DNA of 64,000 nucleotides from assembly GCF_000473145.1 (NCBI RefSeq), contig NZ_KI421500.1, forward strand, positions 1,426,225 to 1,490,224. The letters are read 5' to 3'. Under the pieces are notes generated by a model that was given only the letters and a program-made list of their open reading frames with translations, did no database searches and was not told the DNA's origin. Positions 16,269 to 25,790 of the stretch are shown one piece after another. Both the position numbers and the translations under genes were made by a program. The DNA comes from Leisingera daeponensis DSM 23529. GTDB lineage: Bacteria > Pseudomonadota > Alphaproteobacteria > Rhodobacterales > Rhodobacteraceae. The stretch's first letter is position 1. Every line of letters begins with the position of its first letter.

Positions 16269-19200
16269 ATGACCACCCAATCCAAGCTGCGTTACCGGAT
16301 CGATGCCGGCACCTATGCCGATCAGACCGCCATGCGCGACCAGCTGGTTGCACAAGCGGCCCTGTCCGAGGCCGACCGCGCCAAGATCTGCGCCAATGCC
16401 GCCGCCCTGGTGCGCGACATCCGCGGGCATTCTGCGCCCGGGCTGATGGAGGTGTTCCTGGCCGAATACGGCCTGTCGACCGAGGAAGGCATCGCCCTGA
16501 TGTGCCTGGCCGAAGCGCTGCTGCGGGTGCCGGATGCCGACACCATCGACGCGCTGATCGAGGACAAGATCGCCCCCTCCGACTGGGGCAAGCATCTGGG
16601 CAAATCCACCTCCTCGCTGGTCAATGCGTCCACTTGGGCCCTGATGCTGACCGGCAAGGTGCTGGACGAGGAACGCAGCCCCATCGGCGCCCTGCGCGGT
16701 GCCATCAAGCGCCTGGGCGAGCCGGTGATCCGCACCGCCGTCAGCCGCGCGATGAAGGAAATGGGCCGCCAGTTCGTGCTAGGCGAGACCATCGAAAGCG
16801 CGATGAACCGCGCCGCCGGGATGGAGGCCAAGGGCTACACCTATTCCTACGACATGCTGGGCGAGGCCGCCCGGACGGAGGCCGATGCCTCGCGCTATCA
16901 CCTGTCGTATTCCAAGGCGATTTCGGCCATTGCCGCCGCCTGCAACAGCGACGACATCCGCAAGAACCCCGGCATTTCGGTAAAGCTGTCGGCGCTGCAC
17001 CCGCGCTATGAACTGGCGCATGAAGACAGTGTGATGGAGCATCTGGTGCCGCGCCTGAAGGCGCTGGCTCTGCTGGCAAAGGCCGCCAGGATGGGCCTGA
17101 ATGTCGACGCCGAGGAGGCCGACCGCCTGTCGCTGTCGCTGGAAGTGATCGACGCCGTGGTCTCCGACCCGGCGCTGGCGGGCTGGGACGGCTTTGGCGT
17201 GGTGGTGCAGGCGTATGGCCCGCGCACCGGACTGGCGATCGACGCGCTGCATGAAATGGCAGAGAAATACAACCGCCGCTTCATGGTGCGGCTGGTGAAG
17301 GGCGCCTATTGGGACACCGAGATCAAGCGCGCCCAGGTCGAAGGCGTGGATGGCTTCCCGGTCTTCACCTCCAAGCCGCTGACCGATGTCTCCTATATCT
17401 CCAACGCCCGAAAGCTGCTGGGGCTGACGGACCGGATCTATCCGCAGTTCGCAACCCACAACGCCCACACCGTTGCCGCCATCCTGCACATGGCCGAAGG
17501 CATGGATAAGGGGCTTTACGAGTTCCAGCGCCTGCACGGCATGGGCGAAACCCTGCACCAGATGGTTCTGGAGCAGAACAAGACCAATTGCCGGATCTAC
17601 GCGCCGGTCGGCGCGCACCGCGACCTGCTGGCTTATCTGGTGCGGCGCCTGCTGGAAAACGGCGCCAACTCCTCTTTTGTGAACCAGATCGTGGACGAGA
17701 ATGTGCCGCCGGAGGTGGTCGCCGCCGACCCCTTCGCAGCGGTGGCCGATGTCACCCGCAAGATCCCGACCGGGCCGGAACTGTTCCTGCCCGAACGCAT
17801 TAACTCCAAGGGCTTCGACCTGGGCCATGCGCCGACGCTGGCCAAGATAGAGGAGGCCCGCGCGCCCTGGCGCAGCCACCAGTGGCAGGCCGGGCCGCTG
17901 CTGGCGGGCGACGCCCAGCCGGAGGCCGCCAAGGAAGTGACAAGCCCCACCGACCTGAGCACCGTCGGCACCGTCAGCCAGTGCAGCCCCGAAGATATCG
18001 AACTGGCGCTGGCGCTTGCCGACCCTTGGGAAGCCCCGGCGGCGGAACGCGCGGCGATCCTGAACAAGGCTGCGGATCTGTATGAAGAAAACTATGGCGA
18101 GCTGTTTGCCATCCTCGCCCGGGAGGCGGGCAAGACCATCCCGGATGCGGTTGCCGAGCTGCGCGAGGCGGTGGATTTCCTGCGCTATTATGCGGCCCGC
18201 ATTCCCGATGCGCCGCCCGCGGGCATTTTCTCCTGCATCTCGCCCTGGAACTTCCCGCTGGCGATTTTCACCGGCCAGGTCTCGGCTGCACTGGCCGCGG
18301 GCAACGCCGTGCTGGCCAAACCCGCCGACCAGACGCCGCTGATTGCGCATCGCGCCGTGCAGCTGATGCACGAGGCCGGGGTGCCGCGCAGCGCCCTGCA
18401 GCTGGTGCCGGGCCGCGGCAGCGTGGTCGGGGCTGCCATCACCTCCGATCCGCGGGTGAACGGCGTTGCCTTCACCGGCTCCACCGCCACCGCCCTGCGC
18501 ATCCGCAAGGCGATGGCAGACAACCTGCAGCCGGGCTCCCCGCTGATTGCGGAAACCGGCGGGCTGAATGCGATGATCGTCGACTCCACCGCACTGCCGG
18601 AACAGGCGGTGCAGGCGGTGATCGAAAGCGCCTTCCAATCGGCGGGCCAGCGCTGCTCTGCGCTGCGCTGCCTCTACCTGCAGGACGACATCGCGGATAC
18701 CGTGCTGAAAATGCTCAAGGGTGCGATGGACTGCCTGCGCCTGGACGACCCCTGGCACCTGTCAACCGACAGCGGCCCGGTGATCGACGAAGGCGCCCGC
18801 GCAGGGATCCTGGCTCATATCGACCAGGCCCGGGCCGAGGGCCGGGTGATCAAGGAGCTGATGGCGCCGCAGGGCGGCACCTTCGTGGCGCCCACGATGA
18901 TCGAGGTGCCCGGCATCAGCGCGCTGGAAGAAGAGATCTTTGGACCCGTGCTGCATGTGGCCCGGTTCAAGTCGCACCAGCTTGATCAGGTGATTTCCGA
19001 CATCAACGCAACCGGTTACGGGCTTACCTTCGGGCTGCACACCCGCATTGACGACCGGGTGCAGCATGTCTGCGACCGGATCCATGCGGGCAACATCTAT
19101 GTGAACCGCAACCAGATCGGCGCGATTGTCGGCAGCCAGCCCTTCGGCGGCGAAGGCCTGTCGGGCACCGGCCCCAAAGCAGGCGGCCCCTTCTACCTCA

Positions 19201-19682
19201 ACCGCTTCTGCGCGCCGGACCGGCAGCAGGTCAAAAGCGAATGGGACACTGAAACCGCCGCGCTGCCGGGGGCCAGCGGCGTTCCTGCGCAGCCCGTCAC
19301 CACCTCCCTGCCCGGCCCGACCGGTGAGTCAAACCGCCTGACGGTTTCGGCCCGCCCGCCGCTCCTGTGCATGGGCCCGGGACCGGAGGCTGCCGCGGAA
19401 CAGGCCAAGCAGGTGATCAGCCTCGGCGGCACCGCGATTGAGGCGCATGGCCTTCTCGGCCTGAACCAGCTGCAGACCATCGAGGGCATCTCCGGCGTGC
19501 TGTGGTGGGGCGATGACGCGGCGGGGCGCGACATCGAGCAATGCCTCGCCAAGCGCGACGGCCCGATCATCCCGCTGATCCCCGGCAAGCCCGACCGCGC
19601 CCGCGTCCTGGCTGAACGCCACGTCTGCGTCGACACCACCGCCTCGGGCGGCAACGCACAGCTGCTGGGCGGAAACGCCTGA
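16269..19682 (+). CDS. putA: Bifunctional proline dehydrogenase / L-glutamate gamma-semialdehyde dehydrogenase
   Basis: PutA oxidises proline to glutamate in two steps at the inner membrane surface. The 1137-residue protein has a proline dehydrogenase barrel (about residues 60-490; VKLSALHPRYE, RLVKGAYWDTEIK, YPQFATHNAHT, HGMGETLH). It then has an aldehyde dehydrogenase half with FSCISPWNFPLAIFTGQ, FTGST, the general base in AETGGLN and nucleophilic Cys in SAGQRCSALR. The C-terminus carries the short domain typical of long PutA. There is no ribbon-helix-helix DNA-binding domain, in keeping with a separate PutR. The frame extends far upstream, but the ATG at 16269 after GGAG gives the right N-terminus. 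Confidence 0.96.
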   Translation: MTTQSKLRYRIDAGTYADQTAMRDQLVAQAALSEADRAKICANAAALVRDIRGHSAPGLMEVFLAEYGLSTEEGIALMCLAEALLRVPDADTIDALIEDKIAPSDWGKHLGKSTSSLVNASTWALMLTGKVLDEERSPIGALRGAIKRLGEPVIRTAVSRAMKEMGRQFVLGETIESAMNRAAGMEAKGYTYSYDMLGEAARTEADASRYHLSYSKAISAIAAACNSDDIRKNPGISVKLSALHPRYELAHEDSVMEHLVPRLKALALLAKAARMGLNVDAEEADRLSLSLEVIDAVVSDPALAGWDGFGVVVQAYGPRTGLAIDALHEMAEKYNRRFMVRLVKGAYWDTEIKRAQVEGVDGFPVFTSKPLTDVSYISNARKLLGLTDRIYPQFATHNAHTVAAILHMAEGMDKGLYEFQRLHGMGETLHQMVLEQNKTNCRIYAPVGAHRDLLAYLVRRLLENGANSSFVNQIVDENVPPEVVAADPFAAVADVTRKIPTGPELFLPERINSKGFDLGHAPTLAKIEEARAPWRSHQWQAGPLLAGDAQPEAAKEVTSPTDLSTVGTVSQCSPEDIELALALADPWEAPAAERAAILNKAADLYEENYGELFAILAREAGKTIPDAVAELREAVDFLRYYAARIPDAPPAGIFSCISPWNFPLAIFTGQVSAALAAGNAVLAKPADQTPLIAHRAVQLMHEAGVPRSALQLVPGRGSVVGAAITSDPRVNGVAFTGSTATALRIRKAMADNLQPGSPLIAETGGLNAMIVDSTALPEQAVQAVIESAFQSAGQRCSALRCLYLQDDIADTVLKMLKGAMDCLRLDDPWHLSTDSGPVIDEGARAGILAHIDQARAEGRVIKELMAPQGGTFVAPTMIEVPGISALEEEIFGPVLHVARFKSHQLDQVISDINATGYGLTFGLHTRIDDRVQHVCDRIHAGNIYVNRNQIGAIVGSQPFGGEGLSGTGPKAGGPFYLNRFCAPDRQQVKSEWDTETAALPGASGVPAQPVTTSLPGPTGESNRLTVSARPPLLCMGPGPEAAAEQAKQVISLGGTAIEAHGLLGLNQLQTIEGISGVLWWGDDAAGRDIEQCLAKRDGPIIPLIPGKPDRARVLAERHVCVDTTASGGNAQLLGGNA

Positions 19683-19735
19683 GCTATCGGCGCTAAGCAC
19701 TTGACGCTGGGCCATTTCCGGCCCAGCGTTCCCTC

Positions 19736-20506
19736 ATGTTTCCAATCCGCGACCACAACCCGTCCGGCCGCAGGCCCTATGTCGTCTATGCGCTGATTGC
19801 CGCAAACGTCTTGGCCTATATCTACTACACCGCCAGCTATGCTTCGCCGCGCGCGCTGGCCTATTTCTATGACGCCTACGCAATTGTCCCGGCCGAGATC
19901 ATCCATGGCTACGGGTTTGAAACCCTTTTCACCTCCCTGTTCATCCATGGCGGGCTGATGCATCTGGGCGGCAACATGCTGTTCCTGTGGATCTTCGGCG
20001 ACAATCTGGAGGAGGAAATGGGCCATCTCCCCTTTCTATTGTTCTACCTCCTCAGCGGGCTTGGCGCCGGGCTGATCCATGTGATGTCCGCCCCAGGTTC
20101 GATGGTGCCAACGGTTGGCGCCTCCGGCGCCATTGCCGGCGTCATGGGCGGCTACCTCTTGATGTTCCCAAGGGCGCGCGTCGATATCCTGCTGATCCTG
20201 ATCGTCTATTTCCGCATCTTCACCATTCCCGCCTTCGTGATGCTGGGCGTCTGGCTGGCGATGCAGTTCTTCGGCGGCCTCGGCTCTGACCCCAACCAGG
20301 GCGGAGTTGCCTATTGGGCCCATGCCGGCGGTTTTGCGGTGGGGCTGATCCTGTGCCTGCCCCTGTGGCTGCGCCGCGGCGGCCCGGCGTTCTGGAACCG
20401 CACCCACGGCACCCCGCCGCATCCGGAGAACGAGTATGAATTTTCCGCCAGCCGCATCCCCAAGCTGCCGCGCAAAAAGCGCAATCCGGGGCCGTGGGGG
20501 AAGTGA
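19736..20506 (+). CDS. Rhomboid-family intramembrane serine protease
   Basis: A 256-residue protein with about six membrane helices. It shows the rhomboid landmarks: FIHGGLMHLGGNMLFLWIFGDNLE in the early helices, the catalytic Ser in GASGAIAG, and the catalytic His in AYWAHAGGFAVG. Rhomboids cleave transmembrane substrates inside the bilayer. The C-terminal tail is basic and cytoplasmic (PKLPRKKRNPGPWGK). It starts 53 bp after putA with no obvious terminator between, so some read-through is possible; no functional link is apparent. Confidence 0.9.
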   Translation: MFPIRDHNPSGRRPYVVYALIAANVLAYIYYTASYASPRALAYFYDAYAIVPAEIIHGYGFETLFTSLFIHGGLMHLGGNMLFLWIFGDNLEEEMGHLPFLLFYLLSGLGAGLIHVMSAPGSMVPTVGASGAIAGVMGGYLLMFPRARVDILLILIVYFRIFTIPAFVMLGVWLAMQFFGGLGSDPNQGGVAYWAHAGGFAVGLILCLPLWLRRGGPAFWNRTHGTPPHPENEYEFSASRIPKLPRKKRNPGPWGK

Positions 20507-20541
20507 GACAACACCCGGCTTAAGCCATGGCATGCAGAAAA

Positions 20542-20592
20542 GGCGGCCTGCGCAACTCTCGAAACAAGCTACTGGTGAACACGCAGGCCGCC
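20542..20592. repeat. Inverted repeat with 11-bp arms
   Basis: GGCGGCCTGCG and CGCAGGCCGCC pair perfectly across a 29-base spacer, 35 bases after the rhomboid stop. No T-run follows. It may be a weak terminator, part of a small RNA or a protein site. Confidence 0.5.
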
Positions 20593-20707
20593 ACCCCGAC
20601 GGGCATCGGGGCAAGCAAATGGTAGCGCTGCGCCTTAGGTTATTACGGGGAATTATCTCCGGCCTTAGTCAGCCTTGCGCCGCATATGACCCGGAAAGGA
20701 CCATCGA

Positions 20708-21088
20708 ATGCCCCACCTGAAAGCAACCTGCCACTGCGGTGCCGTTGAGATTGAGGCGGAGTTTCCCGAGGGCCTCGCCTCTGCCGCGCGCTGCGACTGT
20801 TCGTTTTGCCTGCGCCGCGGGGCGGCGGCCGTCACCGCCCTGACCGCCAGCCTGAAGGTGCTGAAAGGGGCGGAGAACCTCAGCCTTTACACCTGGGGCA
20901 CCCATACGGCGAAGCACTATTTCTGCAAGACCTGCGGTATCTACACCCACCATCAGCGCCGCTCAGATCCGAAGGAATGCGGCGTCAACCTGGGCTGCAT
21001 CGAAGGCGCCAATCCGCGGACGCACACGGAAACCTACGGCGAAATCCCCTGGAACGACGGGGTGAACCATCCGTCGGATCAAAGCTGA
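20708..21088 (+). CDS. GFA/CENP-V-type zinc-binding protein
   Basis: A 126-residue GFA-family protein with the ordered cysteines CHCGAVEIE, CDCSFCLRRGA and FCKTCGIYTHH that bind two zinc ions. The family is named for glutathione-dependent formaldehyde activation, though most members have no proven activity. Single gene, closed by a bidirectional terminator shared with suhB. Confidence 0.85.
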   Translation: MPHLKATCHCGAVEIEAEFPEGLASAARCDCSFCLRRGAAAVTALTASLKVLKGAENLSLYTWGTHTAKHYFCKTCGIYTHHQRRSDPKECGVNLGCIEGANPRTHTETYGEIPWNDGVNHPSDQS

Positions 21089-21130
21089 GTTGCCGCCTGG
21101 CCGATAGGCCGGGCAGCGCACCAGTGAAAT

Positions 21131-21159
21131 AAAAAAACGCGGCTCAGAGGCCGCGTTTC
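21131..21159. terminator. Bidirectional terminator between the GFA gene and suhB
   Basis: AAACGCGGC, loop, GCCGCGTTT with A-run on the left and T-run on the right, in the gap between two convergent genes. Confidence 0.82.
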
Positions 21160-21183
21160 CGATGCTCAAAGTTCCGGGCGGGT

Positions 21184-21969
21184 TCAGCCGCGGATCACCT
21201 TGGCGAAGTTCTCGAAAATCGGCTCGTTCGAGCACACCACCGAACCGCTGTCGATGATGCCCGCGTCCGGGTCGATCGCCTCGGCAAACCCGCCGGCTTC
21301 TTTCACGATGATGATGCCTGCGGCCAGATCCCACGGGTTCAGGCGGCGTTCCCAAAAGCCCTCGTAACGGCCTGCGGCCACATAAGCCATGTCCAGCGCA
21401 GCCGAGCCCCAGCGGCGCACGCCGGCGCAGGCGGGCATCAGGCGGGCCAGGTCCTGCAGCGTCAGCGGCAGGTCGGCGCGGCCGCCGAACGGCACCCCGG
21501 TGGCAAAGATCGATTCAATCATCCGGTGGCGGCCCGACACGCGGATGCGGGTGTCGTTCATCCAGGCGCCTGCGCCCTTCTCGGCAAAGAACATCTCGTC
21601 CTTGGCGGCGTCATAGACCACGCCGGCAACGATCTGTCCCTTGTGCTCCAGCGCGATGGAGATCGCCCAGTGCGGCAGCCCGTGCAGGAAGTTGGTGGTG
21701 CCGTCCAGCGGGTCGACGATCCAGCGGCGGGTGGGGTCCTCACCCTCGATCTCGCCGCCCTCTTCCGCGATCCAGCCATAGGTCGGGCGGGCGTTGCGCA
21801 GCTCATCCTTGATGATCTTCTCGGCGGCGATGTCGGCCTTGGAGACGAAGTCGCCCGCGCCCTTCATCGACACCTGCAGGTTTTCCACCTCGCGAAAGTC
21901 TTTCACCAGGGAACGGCCAGCCTTGCGGGCGGCTTTGATCATCACATTGAGGTTTGCGCTGCCAATCAT
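21184..21969 (-). CDS. suhB: Inositol-1-monophosphatase family protein
   Basis: A 261-residue Mg2+-dependent phosphatase of the IMPase/SuhB family. It has the metal motifs WIAEEGG and WIVDPLDGTTNFLHGLPHW, and the C-terminal LNPWDLAAGIIIVKEAGG. The family dephosphorylates inositol phosphates and, as SuhB in proteobacteria, joins the rRNA antitermination complex. Length and motifs are complete. It stands alone between a terminator and the divergent oxidoreductase gene. Confidence 0.92.
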   Translation of the reverse strand: MIGSANLNVMIKAARKAGRSLVKDFREVENLQVSMKGAGDFVSKADIAAEKIIKDELRNARPTYGWIAEEGGEIEGEDPTRRWIVDPLDGTTNFLHGLPHWAISIALEHKGQIVAGVVYDAAKDEMFFAEKGAGAWMNDTRIRVSGRHRMIESIFATGVPFGGRADLPLTLQDLARLMPACAGVRRWGSAALDMAYVAAGRYEGFWERRLNPWDLAAGIIIVKEAGGFAEAIDPDAGIIDSGSVVCSNEPIFENFAKVIRG

Positions 21970-22161
21970 GTCTGCAGAATCCTGTCACGTCGGGGAGATG
22001 CCGGGTCAAACCGTGCCTATACGCCCCCTGCCCCCGATTGCCAAGGGGCTTTGCCGGCAAGAGGGGGGGCGGCCTTGACGCCCGGTTACAGCCCGGGAAA
22101 CGGTTGAATTCCGCCCCCGCGAAGCCCAGTCTCTGCTGCAATCATCAGAAGGAGGACTCCC

Positions 22162-23181
22162 ATGACCGACCAGATGCAGCGTATCGTGCTGGCCAGCCGC
22201 CCCGAAGGCCAGGCCAGCGAAGAGAACTTCCGCCTGGAAAGCGTGGACATGCCCCAGCCCGGCGACGGCGAAGTGCTTGTCAAAATTCACTATATGTCGC
22301 TGGACCCCTACATGCGCGGGCGCATGAACGCAGGCAAATCCTATGCGCCGCCGGTGGAGATCGGGGAAACCATGACTGCGGGCGGCGTCGGTGAGGTGAT
22401 TGCCTCCAACAGCCCGGATTTCCAGCCCGGCGACTTTGCCCTCGGTGCGTTCGGCTGGGCCAGCCACGCCTGTGCGCTGGCCAGCGATATCCGCAAGCTG
22501 GACCCGGATATGGCGCCGCTCACCACCGCGCTTGGCGCTCTGGGCATGCCGGGGTTTACCGCCTGGCATGGCTTGGACGCCTATGGCCGCCCGCAGGCAG
22601 GCGAAACCCTGGTGGTTGCCGCCGCCACCGGCCCGGTCGGCTCCATGGTGGGACAGCTCGCGAAACAGAAAGGCCTGCGGGTGGTCGGCATTGCCGGCGG
22701 TGCCGACAAGTGCAAGCTGGCGGTCGAGACCTTCGGCTTTGACGCCTGCCTCGACCACCGCGCCTATGCCAGTGCCGAAAGCCTGAGCGAGGCCCTCGCG
22801 GCAGAATGCCCGGACGGCATCGACATCTATTACGAAAACGTCGGCGGCAAGGTGCTGGAAGCGGTGCTGCCCCTGATGAACAACTTCGGCCGCATCCCGG
22901 TCTGCGGCATGATCGCCTGGTACAACAGCGCCGAGACGGATCTGACCGCGCCGGCCATCTGGCGCACGGTGCTGACCAAGTTCCTGTCGGTCAATGGCTT
23001 CATCATCTTCAACCACTACGACCGTTATGGCGAGTTCCTGCGCGAAGTGGCTCCCAAGATCGCCAGCGGTGATATCAAGTATCTGGAGGATATCGCCGAG
23101 GGGCTGGAAAACGCGCCGCAGACCTTCCTGTCGATGATGCAGGGCGGCAATACCGGCAAGCAGATCGTCAAGCTGGTCTGA
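22162..23181 (+). CDS. NADP-dependent MDR-family oxidoreductase (CurA-like)
   Basis: A 339-residue zinc-independent medium-chain dehydrogenase/reductase of the leukotriene-B4/curcumin reductase branch. Markers are YMSLDPYMRGRM near the N-terminus, AAATGPVGSMVGQLAKQKGLRVVGIAGG as the nucleotide fold, DIYYENVGGKVLEAVLPL, and GMIAWYN. It reduces activated double bonds with NADPH; the natural substrate is unknown. A strong AAGGAGGA site precedes the ATG. Single gene. Confidence 0.9.
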   Translation: MTDQMQRIVLASRPEGQASEENFRLESVDMPQPGDGEVLVKIHYMSLDPYMRGRMNAGKSYAPPVEIGETMTAGGVGEVIASNSPDFQPGDFALGAFGWASHACALASDIRKLDPDMAPLTTALGALGMPGFTAWHGLDAYGRPQAGETLVVAAATGPVGSMVGQLAKQKGLRVVGIAGGADKCKLAVETFGFDACLDHRAYASAESLSEALAAECPDGIDIYYENVGGKVLEAVLPLMNNFGRIPVCGMIAWYNSAETDLTAPAIWRTVLTKFLSVNGFIIFNHYDRYGEFLREVAPKIASGDIKYLEDIAEGLENAPQTFLSMMQGGNTGKQIVKLV

Positions 23182-23278
23182 GCCGGGCGCCGGCATCTGC
23201 CGGATCACGCAACCGCGCGGAGCGGGCACAGGCGCCGGACCGGCGCAGGCCGCTCCGCGCCTGTCCTGGCGGCGGCAT

Positions 23279-24184
23279 CTATTGATGCTGCAGCTTGCGT
23301 GCCTCCACCTTGGCCAGGCGGATCAGCTCCTGCATGAAGGGCTTCTCGCGGTCCTCCGTCCGGATCGCGGCATACAGGCTGCGGGTGATCCCGGTTTTGG
23401 TCAGCGGCCGGGTCACATAATCCGAAGAGTATTTCACCTCCCGCACCACCCAGTCCGGCAGCACCGACACCCCGCGGTTGGAGGCGACCAGCAGCAGGAT
23501 CACCGCCGTCAGCTCCACCTGCCGGATCGAGGCAGGCTCCACCCCCGCCGGCATCAGCAGCTGGCTGAACACATCCAGCCGGACCTTATCCACCGGGTAG
23601 GTGATCAGGCTCTGGCCGATGAAATCCTCCGCCTCGATATAGGGTTTTTCCGCCAGCGGATGCTGCGCTGAAGCGACAAAGACAGGATTGTAATCAAACA
23701 GCTCGATAAACTCGACACCGGCGATGTCCTCCGGGTCGGAGGACACCACCAGATCCACCTCCTCCTTCAGCAGCGCAGGCAGCGCGTCAAAGGCCAGGCC
23801 CGGGCGGATATCCACATCCACGTCGCCCCAGTTCTTGCGGAAGCCCTCCAGCACCGGGAACAGCCATTCGAAACAGGCGTGGCATTCAATGGCGATATGC
23901 ATCCGGCCAGTATTGCCATCCCGCAAGGAAGAAAATTCCGCTTGCGCCGCTTCGACTTGCGGCAGGACCTGCTCTGCCAGCCGCAACAGCCGCAGGCCCG
24001 CAGGGGACAGTTTCATCGGCTTGGACCGGCGGATGAACAGTTCCACCCCGGCCTGGTCCTCCAGCCCCTTCACCTGATGGCTCAGTGCGCTTTGGGTGAT
24101 GTTCAGCTGCTCCGCAGCCCTTGCCAGCCCGCCGGCCTCATGGATGGCCTTGATGGTGCGGAGATGGCGGAATTCGATATGCAT
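23279..24184 (-). CDS. metR: LysR-family regulator, MetR type
   Basis: A 301-residue LysR protein: HTH in FRHLRTIKAIHEAGGLARAAEQLNITQSALSHQVKGLE, then an effector domain with ECHACFEWLFPVLEGFRKNW and VELTAVILLLVASNRGVSVLPDW. These segments and divergence from metF identify MetR, which activates methionine genes with homocysteine as co-effector. About 98 bp separate the two start codons, with TGAG/CTCA half-sites between them. Confidence 0.9.
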   Translation of the reverse strand: MHIEFRHLRTIKAIHEAGGLARAAEQLNITQSALSHQVKGLEDQAGVELFIRRSKPMKLSPAGLRLLRLAEQVLPQVEAAQAEFSSLRDGNTGRMHIAIECHACFEWLFPVLEGFRKNWGDVDVDIRPGLAFDALPALLKEEVDLVVSSDPEDIAGVEFIELFDYNPVFVASAQHPLAEKPYIEAEDFIGQSLITYPVDKVRLDVFSQLLMPAGVEPASIRQVELTAVILLLVASNRGVSVLPDWVVREVKYSSDYVTRPLTKTGITRSLYAAIRTEDREKPFMQELIRLAKVEARKLQHQ

Positions 24185-24196
24185 TCTATCAGATCG

Positions 24197-24234
24197 CTCA
24201 TGTTAATCTTGAGTATTATGAAATTGTCTCACAA
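24197..24234. promoter_or_regulatory. Candidate MetR-binding region
   Basis: Alternating half-sites CTCA (24197-24200), TGAG (24210-24213) and CTCA (24228-24231), with TTGT-CTC-ACAA over the last, fall in the metR-metF gap. They are dyad-like but short; binding is inferred from position only. Confidence 0.4.
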
Positions 24235-24282
24235 TGCTGCGCGTGCAACAAGTGCAGACAGACACATAGCGAGAGACCTGAG

Positions 24283-25152
24283 ATGACGACGCCCAAGATT
24301 TCCTTCGAATTCTTCCCGCCGAAAAATCTCGAAGCCTCCTTCCGGCTTTGGGACACCGTGCAGGTCCTCGCTCCGATGGATCCGCGGTTTGTATCGGTGA
24401 CCTATGGCGCAGGCGGCACCACCCGCACGCTGACCCGCGATGCGGTGGCGACCCTGCACAATTCCTCCGGCCTGAATGTGGCTGCGCATCTGACCTGCGT
24501 GGATGCCTCCAAGGCGGAAACGCTGGAGATCGCCGACCAGTTTGCCGAGGCCGGCGTGACCGAGATCGTTGCCCTGCGCGGCGACCCGCCCAAGGGTGAA
24601 GGCAAGTTCACTCCGCACCCCGAAGGTTTTGCCGACTCGGTGGAGCTGATCAAGGGTCTGGCGGCGCGCGGCGGCTTCACCATCCGCGTCGGCGCCTACC
24701 CGGACTGCCACCCGGAGGCCGCCAGCCAGGCCGCCAACGTGGAATGGCTGAAGCGCAAGCTGGATGCCGGCGCTGATGAGGCTCTGACCCAGTTCTTCTT
24801 CGAGGCGGACACCTTCTTCCGCTTCCGCGACGCCTGCGAGAAGGCGGGGATCGACGGCAGCAAGCTGACGCCCGGCATCCTGCCGATCGAGAACTGGAAA
24901 GGCGCCCGCAATTTCGCCAAGCGCTGCGGCACCGTGATCCCGGATTGGGTCGAAAACGCCTTTGACAAGGCGCTGCGCGACGGCCGCGAGGAGTTGCTGG
25001 CCACGGCACTGTGCACCGAGCTGTGTTCGGACCTTCTGGAAGGCGGCGTCGACAAGCTGCATTTCTACACGCTGAACCGCCCGGAACTGACCCGCGACGT
25101 CTGCTTTGCCCTGGGCATCACCCCCAAGGTGGCACTGGAGAACGTGGCGTAA
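24283..25152 (+). CDS. metF: Methylenetetrahydrofolate reductase [NAD(P)H]
   Basis: MetF reduces 5,10-methylene-THF to 5-methyl-THF for methionine synthesis. The 289-residue protein has SFEFFPPKN at the N-terminus, SVTYGAGGTTR, AHLTCVDASK, VALRGDPPKGEGKF and the FAD-region LTQFFFEADTFFRF, then GILPIENWKG and LHFYTLNRPELT. All are standard for the bacterial enzyme, which lacks the eukaryotic regulatory domain. It is divergent from metR. Confidence 0.96.
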   Translation: MTTPKISFEFFPPKNLEASFRLWDTVQVLAPMDPRFVSVTYGAGGTTRTLTRDAVATLHNSSGLNVAAHLTCVDASKAETLEIADQFAEAGVTEIVALRGDPPKGEGKFTPHPEGFADSVELIKGLAARGGFTIRVGAYPDCHPEAASQAANVEWLKRKLDAGADEALTQFFFEADTFFRFRDACEKAGIDGSKLTPGILPIENWKGARNFAKRCGTVIPDWVENAFDKALRDGREELLATALCTELCSDLLEGGVDKLHFYTLNRPELTRDVCFALGITPKVALENVA

Positions 25153-25216
25153 GCCTTGCAGGCCCCGGCGCGCGGTTCCTAATGCGGGGCAAACCCCCGC
25201 CAAGGACCCGCGCGCC

Positions 25217-25696
25217 ATGCTTTATGCCAAACAGCCCTCCGACCTGCTGACGTTAGAGCAGATGTCCCGGATGTCCGGGCTTGAGTTCATGCAAGGCATC
25301 CTGGAGGGCCGCCTGCCCGGCCCGCCGATTGCCGAGACGCTGGGCTATTACCTGCACAGTGTCGAAGAAGGCCGGGTCGTGTTCCGCGGCACGCCCGAAT
25401 TCCACGTCACCAACCCGATGGGCACCGTGCATGGCGGCTGGTACGGCACGCTCTTGGACAGCGCCATGGCCTGCGCGGTGATGACCAGGGTGCCGCCGGG
25501 CTCGGTCTACACAACGCTGGAATTCAAGATCAACATCCTGCGGCCGATCCCGCTGGGCACCCTGATCGGCTGCACCGGCACCGTCGACCATGCGGGCCGC
25601 TCGACCGGGGTGGCGCATGGCGAGCTTCGCGGGGTTGAGGACGGCCGGCTTTACGCGACCGGCTCCACCACCTGCATCGTGATGAAAGTTGCTTGA
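25217..25696 (+). CDS. PaaI-type hotdog-fold thioesterase
   Basis: A 159-residue hotdog protein. The core HVTNPMGTVHGGWYGTLLDSAMACAV contains the helix and active-site region of PaaI/4HBT thioesterases, followed by YTTLEFKINILRPIPLGTL and the closing strands AHGELRGVEDGRLYATGSTTCIVM. It probably hydrolyses acyl-CoA thioesters. The ATG at 25217 is preferred to upstream in-frame starts, which would overlap metF. It follows metF by 64 bp with no terminator seen. Confidence 0.85.
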   Translation: MLYAKQPSDLLTLEQMSRMSGLEFMQGILEGRLPGPPIAETLGYYLHSVEEGRVVFRGTPEFHVTNPMGTVHGGWYGTLLDSAMACAVMTRVPPGSVYTTLEFKINILRPIPLGTLIGCTGTVDHAGRSTGVAHGELRGVEDGRLYATGSTTCIVMKVA

Positions 25697-25790
25697 GGGA
25701 ACGCGCAGGAATTCTACCGCTGGCCTTGCCGGCCGCATTTTTGCAATTATCTCCAATCCCGTAACCTGACACGCAGCGGAAAGGCCGGCC

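Noticed and set aside
16779..18758. Long antisense frame opposite putA
   Set aside because: Same GC-bias shadow; putA motifs are complete on the plus strand.
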